This document shows positions 18,829 to 26,452 of a stretch of DNA of 64,000 bases, one piece after another; position 1 is the stretch's first letter; every line of letters starts with the position of its first letter. The DNA comes from Oceanicola sp. D3 (GTDB taxonomy: Bacteria > Pseudomonadota > Alphaproteobacteria > Rhodobacterales > Rhodobacteraceae), in NCBI RefSeq assembly GCF_006351965.1, contig NZ_CP040932.1, positions 1,364,001-1,428,000 of the forward strand, given 5' to 3'. The position numbers and the translations under genes are program-made. The notes beneath the pieces are model-generated. The model was not told the origin of the DNA, searched no databases, and saw nothing but the letters and a program-made list of their open reading frames with translations.

Positions 18829-20124
18829 GTGGCCGGAAAAGCAGGAAAAACGGCGCCATTCTCGCGCTATGAGTGGATGATCGCATGGCGCTACCTGCGC
18901 TCGCAGCGGTCGGACGGGGGCGTTTCGATCCTGAGCTGGATCGCGCTGGGGGGCATTACCCTTTCGGTTTTTGCGCTGATCGTGGTGATGGCGGTGCGCT
19001 CGGGATTCCGGTCCGATTTTGTTGATACGATCATCGGCGCCAATGCCCATACCTCTGTGCGGGCGGCGGTTTACGTTGACGAGAACGGTGCCACCAGCCG
19101 CCAGATCACCGATTATGACGCGGTGGCCGACCGGATTGCCGAAGTGCCGGGGGTGACCTCGGTTGCGCCGTTGGTCAAAGGGCAGGTGCTGGCCAACCTG
19201 AGAGCGGCCAATGCCGGCGTGGAGGTGTATGGTATCCGCGCGGATGACCTGATGAACCTGCCCCGCATCGTGGAGCCCGAACAGAGCGAAGGGGATATTG
19301 CCCGCTTCAACGAGGGCATCGCCATCGGCTGGGGCGTGGCGCAGGAGCTGGGCGCGACGGTGGGTGAAAAGATCCGCATCATCAACCCCAACGGCACCCG
19401 CTCCCCAATGGGCGTGACCCCGCGGGTGAACGCCTATGAGGTGGTTTACATCTTTCAGGCCGGGCGCTGGGACATTGATCGCACCCGGGTTTACCTGCCG
19501 TTTGAGGAGGCGCAGAGCTTTTTCAACTTCGATGGCGCCGCGAGTGAGATCGAGGTGATGGTGGACGACCCCGAGGAGATCAAAGCATGGGATACGCCGC
19601 TGCTACAGGCGGCGGGCGACCGGATGATCCTGTGGAGTTGGAAGGACGCCTGGGGCAACTTTTTGCGGGCGCTGGTGATTGAAGACATCATGATGATCAT
19701 CATCATGTCTATCCTTGTGCTGATCGCCGCGCTCAACATCATCTCGGGCCTGATCATGCTGGTGAAGAACAAGGGCCGCGACATCGGCATTCTGCGCACC
19801 ATGGGGCTGACGCGGGGGGCGATTTTGCGGGTGTTCTTCCTCTGCGGCGCGCTCATTGGCACGGTGGCCACGGCGCTTGGCACGGTGCTGGGTTGCCTCT
19901 TTGCGCTGAACGTGAACAACATCGTCAGCTTCATCAACTGGATGAGCGGTTCGGAGGTGTGGGACGCCTCGATCCGGGGCATCTACCGGGTGCCAAGCGA
20001 GTTGCAGGCCGGTGACGTGGCCTTTGCTGTGGGGCTGGCGCTGGCCCTGTCTTGGGGGGCAACGATCATCCCCGCCCGCCGTGCGGCACGGCTCGATCCG
20101 GTGGAGGCACTGCGCTATGAGTGA
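18829..20124 (+). CDS. lolC: lipoprotein-releasing ABC transporter permease (LolC/LolE family)
   Basis: GTG 18829 is chosen because AGGAGG stands seven bases before it; the upstream extension has no homology. The 431-residue protein has the MacB/LolE layout: helix 1 near residues 30-55 (SILSWIALGGITLSVFALIVVMAVRSGF), a large periplasmic domain (~56-290), and three C-terminal helices (IMSILVLIAALNIISGLIM, the RVFFLCGALIGTVATALG region, and the last before [19 protein letters not shown]). With LolD it lifts mature lipoproteins off the inner membrane for LolA. It appears to be a single LolC/E hybrid permease acting as a dimer. Confidence 0.93.
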   Translation: MAGKAGKTAPFSRYEWMIAWRYLRSQRSDGGVSILSWIALGGITLSVFALIVVMAVRSGFRSDFVDTIIGANAHTSVRAAVYVDENGATSRQITDYDAVADRIAEVPGVTSVAPLVKGQVLANLRAANAGVEVYGIRADDLMNLPRIVEPEQSEGDIARFNEGIAIGWGVAQELGATVGEKIRIINPNGTRSPMGVTPRVNAYEVVYIFQAGRWDIDRTRVYLPFEEAQSFFNFDGAASEIEVMVDDPEEIKAWDTPLLQAAGDRMILWSWKDAWGNFLRALVIEDIMMIIIMSILVLIAALNIISGLIMLVKNKGRDIGILRTMGLTRGAILRVFFLCGALIGTVATALGTVLGCLFALNVNNIVSFINWMSGSEVWDASIRGIYRVPSELQAGDVAFAVGLALALSWGATIIPARRAARLDPVEALRYE

Positions 20125-20797
20125 GGTTCTGGGGCTGGCGGGGATCGAGAAGACATACAACGCCGGAAAGCCGAATGAGATCAACGTGCTGCGCGGGGCC
20201 TCGCTGGAGGTGGCTGCGGGTGAGGTGGTGGCGCTTGTGGCCCCGTCCGGCTCGGGCAAATCGACCCTGCTGCACATCGCCGGGCTGCTCGACACCCCCA
20301 CCGCAGGGGCCGTGCGGCTGCTGGGTGAAGACATGGGCGCATTGGGCGATGGGCGGCGCACCGAGGCGCGGCGTGCGCAGGTTGGGTTTGTCTATCAATT
20401 CCACCATTTGCTGCCCGAGTTCACCGCGCTGGAAAACATCGTTCTGCCCCAGCTTGCCAACGCGGTGGAGCAGGGCGCGGCGGAGGCGCGGGCGCTGGAG
20501 CTGTTGGGCACGGTCGGGCTGGAAGGCCGGGCCAGCCACCGCCCGGGGGAGCTTTCGGGCGGCGAGCAGCAGCGCGTAGCCTTTTGCCGTGCGCTGGCCA
20601 ACAAGCCAGCCCTCCTGCTGGCCGATGAGCCCACCGGCAACCTTGATCCGGACACCTCGGACACGGTGTTTCAGGCGCTGATGACGCTGGTGCGCGAAAC
20701 CGGCCTTGCTGCGCTGATCGCCACCCACAACCTTGAGCTGGCCGCCCGGATGGACAGGATCGTGCGCCTCGATGCAGGGCACCTCGTCGCGGGCTGA
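20117..20797 (+). CDS. lolD: lipoprotein-releasing system ATP-binding protein
   Basis: A 226-residue ABC ATPase starting 8 bases inside the end of the permease gene. It has Walker [10 protein letters not shown] (residues 42-50), the Q-loop in [18 protein letters not shown], signature [15 protein letters not shown], Walker [14 protein letters not shown] and the switch histidine in IATHN. It powers lipoprotein release with the upstream permease. Confidence 0.95.
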   Translation: MSEVLGLAGIEKTYNAGKPNEINVLRGASLEVAAGEVVALVAPSGSGKSTLLHIAGLLDTPTAGAVRLLGEDMGALGDGRRTEARRAQVGFVYQFHHLLPEFTALENIVLPQLANAVEQGAAEARALELLGTVGLEGRASHRPGELSGGEQQRVAFCRALANKPALLLADEPTGNLDPDTSDTVFQALMTLVRETGLAALIATHNLELAARMDRIVRLDAGHLVAG

Positions 20798-20930
20798 CGC
20801 ACCCCTGTCCGCGCGAGGTTATACTAGTGTTTCCCGAGGCTTATCGTTTCTGAATCCGGGCAAGACTGTTTCCCCATCCGCAGGGCGTTATGGTTTATGC
20901 TGCCGTCAACTCTGATGAACGGTGACTCCC

Positions 20931-21731
20931 ATGGACTGGTCTCTCATTCTGGCAATGCCTCTCATGCTCCTTGCGGGGTTCATGGGTGATGCCGTGAGCC
21001 GCGATGAAGGCAACGGCGGCACCGAAGGCGGGCGGGACGCCAATGCGGAGGACACAGGAGAGGGCGAAGACCAGATCGCGACCGGTGAGGAGGATGACCT
21101 GATCCGCTCCTATGCGAGCGACGATTTGATGGAAGCCGAGGCAGGCGATGACCTGCTTGAGGGTGGCGCTGGTGAGGATTTGCTGGACATTGCTGAGGGC
21201 GATGAGGCGGTGACCGTTGCCGATGAAGGCACCGCCGAGGATGAAGGCGATGCTGAGGAGGAGCGGATCGGTGCGGGCGATGGCGCTCTGCTGGCCAAGG
21301 GCGGCGCGCTTGATTGGGGCGACGGGGTGGACGGCCTTGAGGGCGATGACGCGCTTGAGGGGGATTCCGGTGACGAGGCGCTTGAGGGCGCTGATGGCGA
21401 CGAACTGCTTGATGCTGAGGAGAGTGACGCCACCGAAGAGGGCGGCGTTGAAGACCAGCTGCTTGCCGGCCCCGGAGCCGACACCGCACCGGATGATGCG
21501 GGCGGGGAGAGCGATGCCTCTGAGCCCGAAAGCTACACCGCCCGGATCTCCGCTTTTGACCCGGTGGAGGATGTTCTGTTTCTGGAAGACCCGGACGCGG
21601 ATGACGGGGATATCGGCATGGAGCTTGTCACCGATGGCGTTGTGGTGACGCTTGCGCAGCAGGTAGTGCTGCTGGAGGGTCTGAAGGAACTGCCGGACGC
21701 TGGCTCTGTGATGATTGCGCGGCCCAGCTAA
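20931..21731 (+). CDS. very acidic RTX-like protein with N-terminal membrane segment
   Basis: A 266-residue protein. A GTG at 20922 would add three residues. One hydrophobic N-terminal segment (~3-18) is followed by ~190 residues dominated by Asp, Glu, Gly and Ala. Degenerate copies of the calcium-binding nonapeptide pattern appear (DDLLEGGAGEDLL, DGLEGDDALEGDSGDEAL, DQLLAGPGADT), but few retain GGxGxD exactly. The last ~70 residues form a different domain (YTARISAFDPVEDVLFL... DGVVVTLAQQVVLLEG) often seen closing roseobacter RTX-like proteins. A membrane-anchored or secreted Ca-binding protein is the best guess. It is convergent with the next gene, overlapping by 4 bases. Confidence 0.72.
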   Translation: MDWSLILAMPLMLLAGFMGDAVSRDEGNGGTEGGRDANAEDTGEGEDQIATGEEDDLIRSYASDDLMEAEAGDDLLEGGAGEDLLDIAEGDEAVTVADEGTAEDEGDAEEERIGAGDGALLAKGGALDWGDGVDGLEGDDALEGDSGDEALEGADGDELLDAEESDATEEGGVEDQLLAGPGADTAPDDAGGESDASEPESYTARISAFDPVEDVLFLEDPDADDGDIGMELVTDGVVVTLAQQVVLLEGLKELPDAGSVMIARPS

Positions 21732-22168
21732 CCCTTTTGCACCAGCACTACGCCTGCAGCCATGAGCAGCAGCCCCATGCCACGCAACGCCGTCAGCGGT
21801 GTTTGGATTGCGCCGAAGAGGCCAAAGTGGTCGATCGCTGCAAACGACACCATTTGCCCGAGCAGCACGAAAACCACCGCGTTGCCGATGCCGAAATGCG
21901 GCGCGACCCAGGTGATCGACAGCACGTAGAACGCCACGAAGACCCCGGCAATGAAGCCCTCACGCGGGGCGGTGGCGAAGCGGGCCAGCGGCGCGGGGCC
22001 AGTGATGAGCGCTGTCACGAGGGCCACGGCGACGGCCACCAGAAATAGCACCACGGCAGCCGAGGCAGGCGAGCCGACGTGCCGCCCGAGGCTGGCGTTG
22101 AGCGCGGCAAGGATCGGAATGCCGATGCCAGCGGCGAGCATGATGGCGGCGGAACTGGCGTAACCCAT
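21728..22168 (-). CDS. DMT-superfamily YdcZ-type permease (DUF606)
   Basis: A 146-residue protein with five hydrophobic segments in the order of the DUF606/YdcZ family: IMLAAGIGIPILAALNASLG, SAAVVLFLVAVAVALVTAL, GVFVAFYVLSITWVAPHFG, the NAVVFVLLGQMVSFAAIDHFG signature and a last helix with the GLLLMAAGVVLVQ ending. Members are half-size drug/metabolite-type transporters that may dimerise. The substrate is unknown. Confidence 0.85.
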   Translation of the reverse strand: MGYASSAAIMLAAGIGIPILAALNASLGRHVGSPASAAVVLFLVAVAVALVTALITGPAPLARFATAPREGFIAGVFVAFYVLSITWVAPHFGIGNAVVFVLLGQMVSFAAIDHFGLFGAIQTPLTALRGMGLLLMAAGVVLVQKG

Positions 22169-22272
22169 CGGCGTGTCTCCTGTGTTCTGCGGCGAGGCTA
22201 GGCCGGGCGCGCGATGGGGGCAACGGGGCCAGTGTGGCGCAAAAGGTGAAAGATCGGTTTACCGCGCCGTGC

Positions 22273-22959
22273 TCAGGAACATATCCCTTCAATTTCAGCC
22301 TCTTCCCAAGGGAGCTGCACCGTGCCGACGGGGCGAGACAGCTCCAGCGGGGCGGGGTTCATGACCTGCGACAGAAGGCTGCGCAGCCGTGCGGTGCGGG
22401 GGCCTTGCGGATCGAGCGCGCGGCAGCAGACGAACTCTTCCACCAGCGAGGCCTGCTGCTCGTAGGGGTAGTCGAGAAAGCGGGGATTGCTTTCTGGATC
22501 AAACAGATAGGGGTCAATATTGCCCTTGTGCTCGGCAGCGGCTTTCAGCGGGTGATAGCCGGTCAGGCGGCGGTTTTGCCATTGCCAGACATGGGTGATC
22601 TCATGGGCCAGAAACATCGCCGCGGGCAGGTTCAACCGCTCTGGCCAGCCTTCGACGTAATCTTCCAAGTGCCAGTCAGGGTTGAGAAAAACCTTGTTGA
22701 ACAAGACCAGCCCGGCGGTGCGGGATTTGAAGGTTTTCTCCTTCATCGGAGGCAGGATCAACTCGCGGCAGGTGGTGCGGGGGCGGGAGAGGTAGGTGCG
22801 TTCGATCGCGCCGACGCTGCCCCAGGTGGTGACGCGCACCCGGGAGGTATCGACCCCATCGCCATGAATTTCCTGCAAAAATCCCTTTTCCGCCTCGGTC
22901 AGCGGGCGGCCGCAGGAGCTGGCGAACAGGGCGAAACAGAGGACGAGGAACAGGCGCAT
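22273..22959 (-). CDS. lipoprotein with HExxH motif (putative metallopeptidase-like)
   Basis: A 228-residue protein starting at ATG 22959, where a lipoprotein signal begins (MRLFLVLCFALFASSC, lipobox ASSC); the frame extension upstream overlaps a conserved intergenic repeat. Mid-protein, the FLAHEITHVWQW segment gives a zinc-peptidase HExxH motif, followed by RRLTGYHPLKAAAEH. A later EEF segment could supply a Glu ligand. The context fits an outer-membrane-anchored enzyme or inactive relative; the substrate is unknown. Confidence 0.72.
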   Translation of the reverse strand: MRLFLVLCFALFASSCGRPLTEAEKGFLQEIHGDGVDTSRVRVTTWGSVGAIERTYLSRPRTTCRELILPPMKEKTFKSRTAGLVLFNKVFLNPDWHLEDYVEGWPERLNLPAAMFLAHEITHVWQWQNRRLTGYHPLKAAAEHKGNIDPYLFDPESNPRFLDYPYEQQASLVEEFVCCRALDPQGPRTARLRSLLSQVMNPAPLELSRPVGTVQLPWEEAEIEGICS

Positions 22960-22999
22960 CTGGCGGAGTTTAACGGGTGCGGCGGGGGCGACAAGAGAG

Positions 23000-23069
23000 G
23001 CGTTAACCCTGAAGAGCGGGGGGCAACATCCTATGCACAAGTGATGTACAACCTATGCATACGATTTTT
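23000..23069 (+). repeat. ~70-bp element with GTTAAC and three 11-bp-phased ATGCACA-like units, copy 1
   Basis: CGTTAACCC is followed by GGCAACATC, then three successive 11-mers containing ATGCACA, ATGTACA and ATGCATA, then a T-rich tail. The same order occurs at 52622-52693. This copy lies in the divergent gap between the HExxH lipoprotein and the cytochrome c gene, so it could be a regulatory site for either. Confidence 0.7.
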
Positions 23070-23181
23070 TGACCGGGTGGTAAAAATAAACGCAGCGGGC
23101 GGTGCGACTTGACAGGGATCATGGCGCGGCCCGCGCGGCGGGCGCAAAATTGGCGCGGGGCAGACATCAGGAGGATCGACG

Positions 23182-23577
23182 ATGAAATGGATGATGATCA
23201 CGGCCACGGCGGCGCTGGTGGCGGGCATGGCCCAGGCGCAGGATGTGCATGAGGGGCGTTTGCTCTATGAGCGGCACTGTGCCACCTGCCACGGGCTGGA
23301 TGCCGATGGGCAGGGGCCGATGGCGCCCGCGCTGGTGCTGCAACCGGTGAACCTGACGGAGCTGTCGCTGAACAACTCCGGCACCTTCCCGATGGCGCGT
23401 GTCGTCAAACGGATCGACGGGCGCGACCCGCTGGTGTCGCACGGCTCGCCAATGCCGGTCTACGGCGAGCTCTTCGACGGCGACGACACGCCGCTGAAGG
23501 CGGAAACCGGCCAGCCGATCATGACGTCGCGCCCGGTGGCAGACCTCGTGGAGTATCTGAAAAAGCTGCAGAAATAG
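23182..23577 (+). CDS. periplasmic monohaem class I cytochrome c
   Basis: A 131-residue protein with a signal peptide cut near AQAQ-DV (residue 20). The haem site is CATCH (Cys33, Cys36, His37), and Met91 in HGSPMPVYG is the likely distal ligand. The length fits small electron carriers of the cytochrome c family. No oxidase or dehydrogenase gene is adjacent, so the partner is unknown. It starts after an AGGAGGATCGACG ribosome site. Confidence 0.9.
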   Translation: MKWMMITATAALVAGMAQAQDVHEGRLLYERHCATCHGLDADGQGPMAPALVLQPVNLTELSLNNSGTFPMARVVKRIDGRDPLVSHGSPMPVYGELFDGDDTPLKAETGQPIMTSRPVADLVEYLKKLQK

Positions 23578-23715
23578 CCGGATTTCGGCGATCTTTCCTT
23601 TCATGACGGGACTTGTCATCAACTGGTGGTTGTTCTGGCCGTCGGGGGTTCCGATGTATTCAACAGGCCCGACGTTTTGGGCCGTGCCAAACAGATACGA
23701 ACGAAAGGAATTGAG

Positions 23716-24006
23716 ATGAAAAAGCATGTGATGATGGCCGCGATGATCCTGGCGCTCGGTGCGGGGGCTGCCGATGCAGCGAAATGGAAGACCGATGTTT
23801 ACAAGGCCGGTAACTACTGGGGCGCGGCGATCAAGAACACCGATTGCAAGGGCGGCGAGAAATGCTGGGTGGGGTTCGCCTCCTACAAGACGAAGAAGGC
23901 CGCCCGGAAGCGCGCGAAGAAAGAGGCCGCCAAGGCGAATGCGAGCGGCATCATGGATGGCCGCACCGATGGCGGGCTTTGCGGCCAGCCCGGCGTGACC
24001 TGCTGA
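23716..24006 (+). CDS. small exported protein with four cysteines
   Basis: A 96-residue protein beginning with a signal peptide (cleavage near ADAA-KW, residue 22), then WKTDVYKAGNYWGAAIKN, a CKGGEKC pair, a Lys/Arg/Ala-rich helix (KKAARKRAKKEAAKAN) and a C-terminal pair in GGLCGQPGVTC. Two disulfides are plausible. It starts after AAAGGAATTGAG. Function unknown. Confidence 0.72.
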   Translation: MKKHVMMAAMILALGAGAADAAKWKTDVYKAGNYWGAAIKNTDCKGGEKCWVGFASYKTKKAARKRAKKEAAKANASGIMDGRTDGGLCGQPGVTC

Positions 24007-24030
24007 AGGCGCTCTGACGGCAAATGACAA

Positions 24031-24065
24031 GGCAGGCGGCGGGGCGATTTCCCCGCCGTTCTGCC
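24031..24065 (+). terminator. strong hairpin after the small exported gene
   Basis: GGCAGGCGGCGGGG, a six-base loop, then CCCCGCCG and CTGCC form a long stem 25 bases after the stop. No long T-run follows, so it is either a weak intrinsic terminator or an RNA-stability hairpin. Confidence 0.5.
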
Positions 24066-24099
24066 GTGCGGCGGCGGGGTGCCTACGTCTTTGTTTAAA

Positions 24100-24125
24100 G
24101 GAACTTCGGGTGGTGGGGTCGCGTT
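24100..24125 (+). promoter_or_regulatory. possible EcfG-type general-stress promoter for csbD
   Basis: GGAAC at 24100-24104 and CGTT at 24122-24125 are separated by 17 bases, matching the alphaproteobacterial sigma-EcfG pattern (GGAAC, 16-17 bases, CGTT). The start codon of the CsbD stress protein is 31 bases further on. The match is short and could be chance; whether this organism has EcfG cannot be seen here. Confidence 0.4.
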
Positions 24126-24156
24126 GTGCAACCAGAACCTGAAAGGAGGTACTGCT

Positions 24157-24363
24157 ATGAATTGGGATGTTATCCAAGGCAACTGGAAAGAGTGGCAAGG
24201 CTCCGCCCGCGAGAAGTGGGGCGAGCTGACCGACAATGAACTGCAGGAAGCCAAGGGCGAGCGTGAACAACTCGTGGGGCTTGTGCAGCAGAAATATGGC
24301 TACGCCCGTGAGGAAGCCGAAAAAGAGGTGGACGACTGGCGTGCCGGGCTGAAAGCAGCCTGA
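24157..24363 (+). CDS. CsbD-family stress protein
   Basis: A 68-residue acidic helical protein with the CsbD hallmark MNWDVIQGNWKEWQGSAREKWG followed by LTDNELQEAKGEREQLVGLVQ and YGYAREEAEKEV. The start codon follows an excellent AAAGGAGG site, so expression can be high. CsbD proteins accumulate in stress; the molecular role is unsettled. It is bracketed by a possible stress promoter and a canonical terminator, so it is a single-gene unit. Confidence 0.9.
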   Translation: MNWDVIQGNWKEWQGSAREKWGELTDNELQEAKGEREQLVGLVQQKYGYAREEAEKEVDDWRAGLKAA

Positions 24364-24387
24364 CCTCGGTTGAGGTAAAGAGTTACC

Positions 24388-24419
24388 GCCCCCTGCGCGC
24401 AAGCGCGGGGGGCTTTTTT
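24388..24419 (+). terminator. intrinsic terminator of csbD
   Basis: The arm GCCCCCTGCGCGC and the arm GCGCGGGGGGC pair across a two-base loop and are followed directly by six Ts. This is a textbook rho-independent terminator 25 bases after csbD. Confidence 0.85.
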
Positions 24420-24429
24420 GTGGGTTAGG

Positions 24430-25113
24430 CTATGGAGCGGGGTGCCGGGAGGCGGGCAGGTTGGCTGGCGCGAAAAGCTCGGAAGAGGCGGAGTGCTCCA
24501 TCCGATCGCCGCGCTGGATCGTCGAGAGCAGGCGTTTGAGGCGGCGGCGCTGGAGCCACGAGCGGACCTGATGCGCCTCAACCTCGACCGGGCGGAGCAC
24601 CGCGTGCTCGCCACTGCCGGATATGTCGAAGCTGCGGTAGGCGGCCACGAGATCGCGGGCCTGGCTGGTGGCGGCGACGGCAATCAGCTTTATGCGGTCG
24701 GCCTTGCAGGCGATGTCTTCACTGCTGTGGCGCTGGCGGACCCGCTCGAAGATATCCTCGAAGCTGCCGATGTCGATATAGGCGCCGCTGGCCATGGGGC
24801 CTTGGGCGGTTTGGGACTGGTTGCTGTCTTCAAACATCTCCAGCCGGTCGACCACGCTGGCGGTGGTGGTGGTGTCACCGATTTCGACCTCGGCGAGCAC
24901 GTCGGTCAGATAGGCCGGTTCGGAGCCGAGGTTGGAGATGATGCAGCGGGCAGAGAGGCCATCGCGCCCGGCACGGTTGATCAGCAGGCCGGAGCGGGTT
25001 TGGCGGCGGAAGGAGACGAGGAAGATGTGGAGATAGGCGAGCCACACCACGGTGGTGGTGAGGCTGACGATGATCTGGATCGCGGGTTGGTTGTCTTGGA
25101 GCCATTGCCACAT
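24430..25113 (-). CDS. single-pass membrane protein of unknown function
   Basis: A 227-residue protein starting at MWQWLQDNQPA. The longer frame begins inside an intergenic palindrome (it reads GDPRIEPEDDPP) and is rejected. One N-terminal membrane helix (IQIIVSLTTTVVWLAYLHIF) is followed by a cytoplasmic domain with LLINRAGRDGLSARCIISNLGSEP, a beta-rich pattern. The tail is Arg-rich (QRRRLKRLLSTIQR). No family recognised. Confidence 0.7.
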   Translation of the reverse strand: MWQWLQDNQPAIQIIVSLTTTVVWLAYLHIFLVSFRRQTRSGLLINRAGRDGLSARCIISNLGSEPAYLTDVLAEVEIGDTTTTASVVDRLEMFEDSNQSQTAQGPMASGAYIDIGSFEDIFERVRQRHSSEDIACKADRIKLIAVAATSQARDLVAAYRSFDISGSGEHAVLRPVEVEAHQVRSWLQRRRLKRLLSTIQRGDRMEHSASSELFAPANLPASRHPAP

Positions 25114-25154
25114 GGGAGGACAACGGGGGAGGGGAGGCGGGGGTTCCGTTGGGG

Positions 25155-25238
25155 GGTCATCCTCGGGCTCGATCCGAGGATCTCCGGCCAATTTTGCGCT
25201 GAGGTGGGGGAGGTCCTCGGGTCAGGCCCGAGGATGAC
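25155..25238. repeat. pair of opposed CCTCGG...CCGAGG palindromes
   Basis: Two related palindromes face each other: ATCCTCGG-7-CCGAGGAT at 25159-25181 and TCCTCGGG-4-CCCGAGGA at 25214-25233, the second in inverted order with its flank. Paired palindromes of this type resemble REP/BIME elements. They account for the spurious PEDD-coding extension of the neighbouring gene. Confidence 0.7.
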
Positions 25239-25305
25239 GGTGGTTGAATGGTGAGGGAGCGCCTGGGGTGAGGGGTATGACCCGCCCGGTGCGCGCCGTA
25301 AGGCG

Positions 25306-25443
25306 CCGGGCAGCGCCGACCCGCCCCCCGGGGCGGCGCTTTGGATAGGGAGCCGCGCGGTAGAGAGGGAGAGCCATGGCTGAGGGATAAAGTGGCACAG
25401 ACGGGTGTTGGGACGCGCCACCCCGCGGGTCAGCGCTGCCCGG
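25306..25443. repeat. long inverted repeat, arms of about 19 bp
   Basis: The arm at 25306-25324 (CCGGGCAGCGC then GACCCGC) is the reverse complement, with one mismatch, of 25425-25443. Local extra palindromes (CCCCGGGG) sit in the first arm. The 100-base centre has no recognised gene. GC content falls sharply just beyond the right arm, where the low-GC defence gene begins, so this looks like the edge of inserted DNA. The rest of the gap 25114-25534 holds nothing else I can name. Confidence 0.6.
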
Positions 25444-25534
25444 TTTGGGAAAGTTGGTAGAAGCTCTTAAAGATGGACTGCTTAAGACAGGCGATGCATC
25501 TTAGTAACGACGTGCGTATCTACCTATTTGCGCT

Positions 25535-26452
25535 TCAATGTTTTAAATGCGTTTCCGTAACAAATTCAACGAAGGTAATTGCGGATGACGCAGCCAAGCG
25601 TGCATGACGTGGCTCGAGGCCAATGTGCCGTCCGTCACGCCCATGTCCCGACCCATACAACCCGCGTAGCTCGGCTACGCTTTTAGTGATCGACGCCAAA
25701 TTGCTCAATGTCCTTCGGATAATCTCGGCTCCTTTGACTTCAGAGGAAATTCCTTCCGGAACCAACTTAAGGACAGTGCATACCTTCTTTGATAGCTTAG
25801 GAAGGTCGTCGGTCTTTTCCGGTTTAAGGTCGGTGTCGCAGTCCTCCAGAATTGCTTTGCAACACGACTCTACGAGATCCTTTGCAGTCCCTATTGCTAG
25901 CGCAGGGTCTTGGTCCACCGAAGCTTGGATTCTCTCTATTTCTTTTTGCATCCAGCTCGATTCAAGGATTTCTGCAGCTGTGGACGCACGTTTGATGGCG
26001 CTATGAAACTCAGTTGTTCTAGACGGCGAATAGGTTGATCTACCGGCTAATTGCCGTTCTGGTATTAGCTTCCAGCCGTCGTGGCGAAGGTGTTCGTTTG
26101 CAATATCAATAATTTTTTTGGCTTGGGCGGCGTCGGGACGAACCACAGGGTGGGCCATCTCACATATGAACTTCAAAAACTCTACGTCTGAGCAACCAGT
26201 TAGATTGAACCTTGCATCCGAAAAAATCCAATCATTTTCCCAGTCATAGTTATTGTGGCGGTGCTGCCAAATGTCGCCGGCGGCGTTCGAGTACCTATCA
26301 TCGTAGGAAGGGAATTCTTCCAAGTTATAGATTCTGTCCAGAAAGTCGACATCGTCCATGCGGCCAGCAAAAAATACTTCATCCAGTCTAAATGCGTCAA
26401 AAATGTCTAGTCTTGTCGCCTTGGAGATTTCATTCGCTTCGCCAGAGTTCAA
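25535..26452 (-). CDS. abortive-infection protein with AbiJ-type N-terminal and Abi C-terminal domains
   Basis: A 305-residue, clearly low-GC gene. The N-terminal ~130 residues match the AbiJ N-terminal-domain pattern (RLDIFDAFR, FLDRIYNLEEFPSYDDRY, DIWQHRHNNYDWENDW, MAHPVVRPD). The C-terminal part, with ELRGLYGSGHGRDG and RHARLAASSAITFVEFV near 262-300, is the Abi_C (HEPN-like) domain. The predicted role is phage defence through RNA cleavage or growth arrest. The frame opens at a TTG that shares TTGA with the parE stop; the next ATG is too late for the domain, so translation probably depends on coupling to parE. Confidence 0.8.
   Translation of the reverse strand: MNSGEANEISKATRLDIFDAFRLDEVFFAGRMDDVDFLDRIYNLEEFPSYDDRYSNAAGDIWQHRHNNYDWENDWIFSDARFNLTGCSDVEFLKFICEMAHPVVRPDAAQAKKIIDIANEHLRHDGWKLIPERQLAGRSTYSPSRTTEFHSAIKRASTAAEILESSWMQKEIERIQASVDQDPALAIGTAKDLVESCCKAILEDCDTDLKPEKTDDLPKLSKKVCTVLKLVPEGISSEVKGAEIIRRTLSNLASITKSVAELRGLYGSGHGRDGRHIGLEPRHARLAASSAITFVEFVTETHLKH

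Noticed and set aside
25114-25191. N-terminal extension of the 24430-25113 membrane protein
   Set aside because: The extra residues are the translation of the intergenic palindrome (GDPRIEPEDD) and precede the natural start at the membrane helix.
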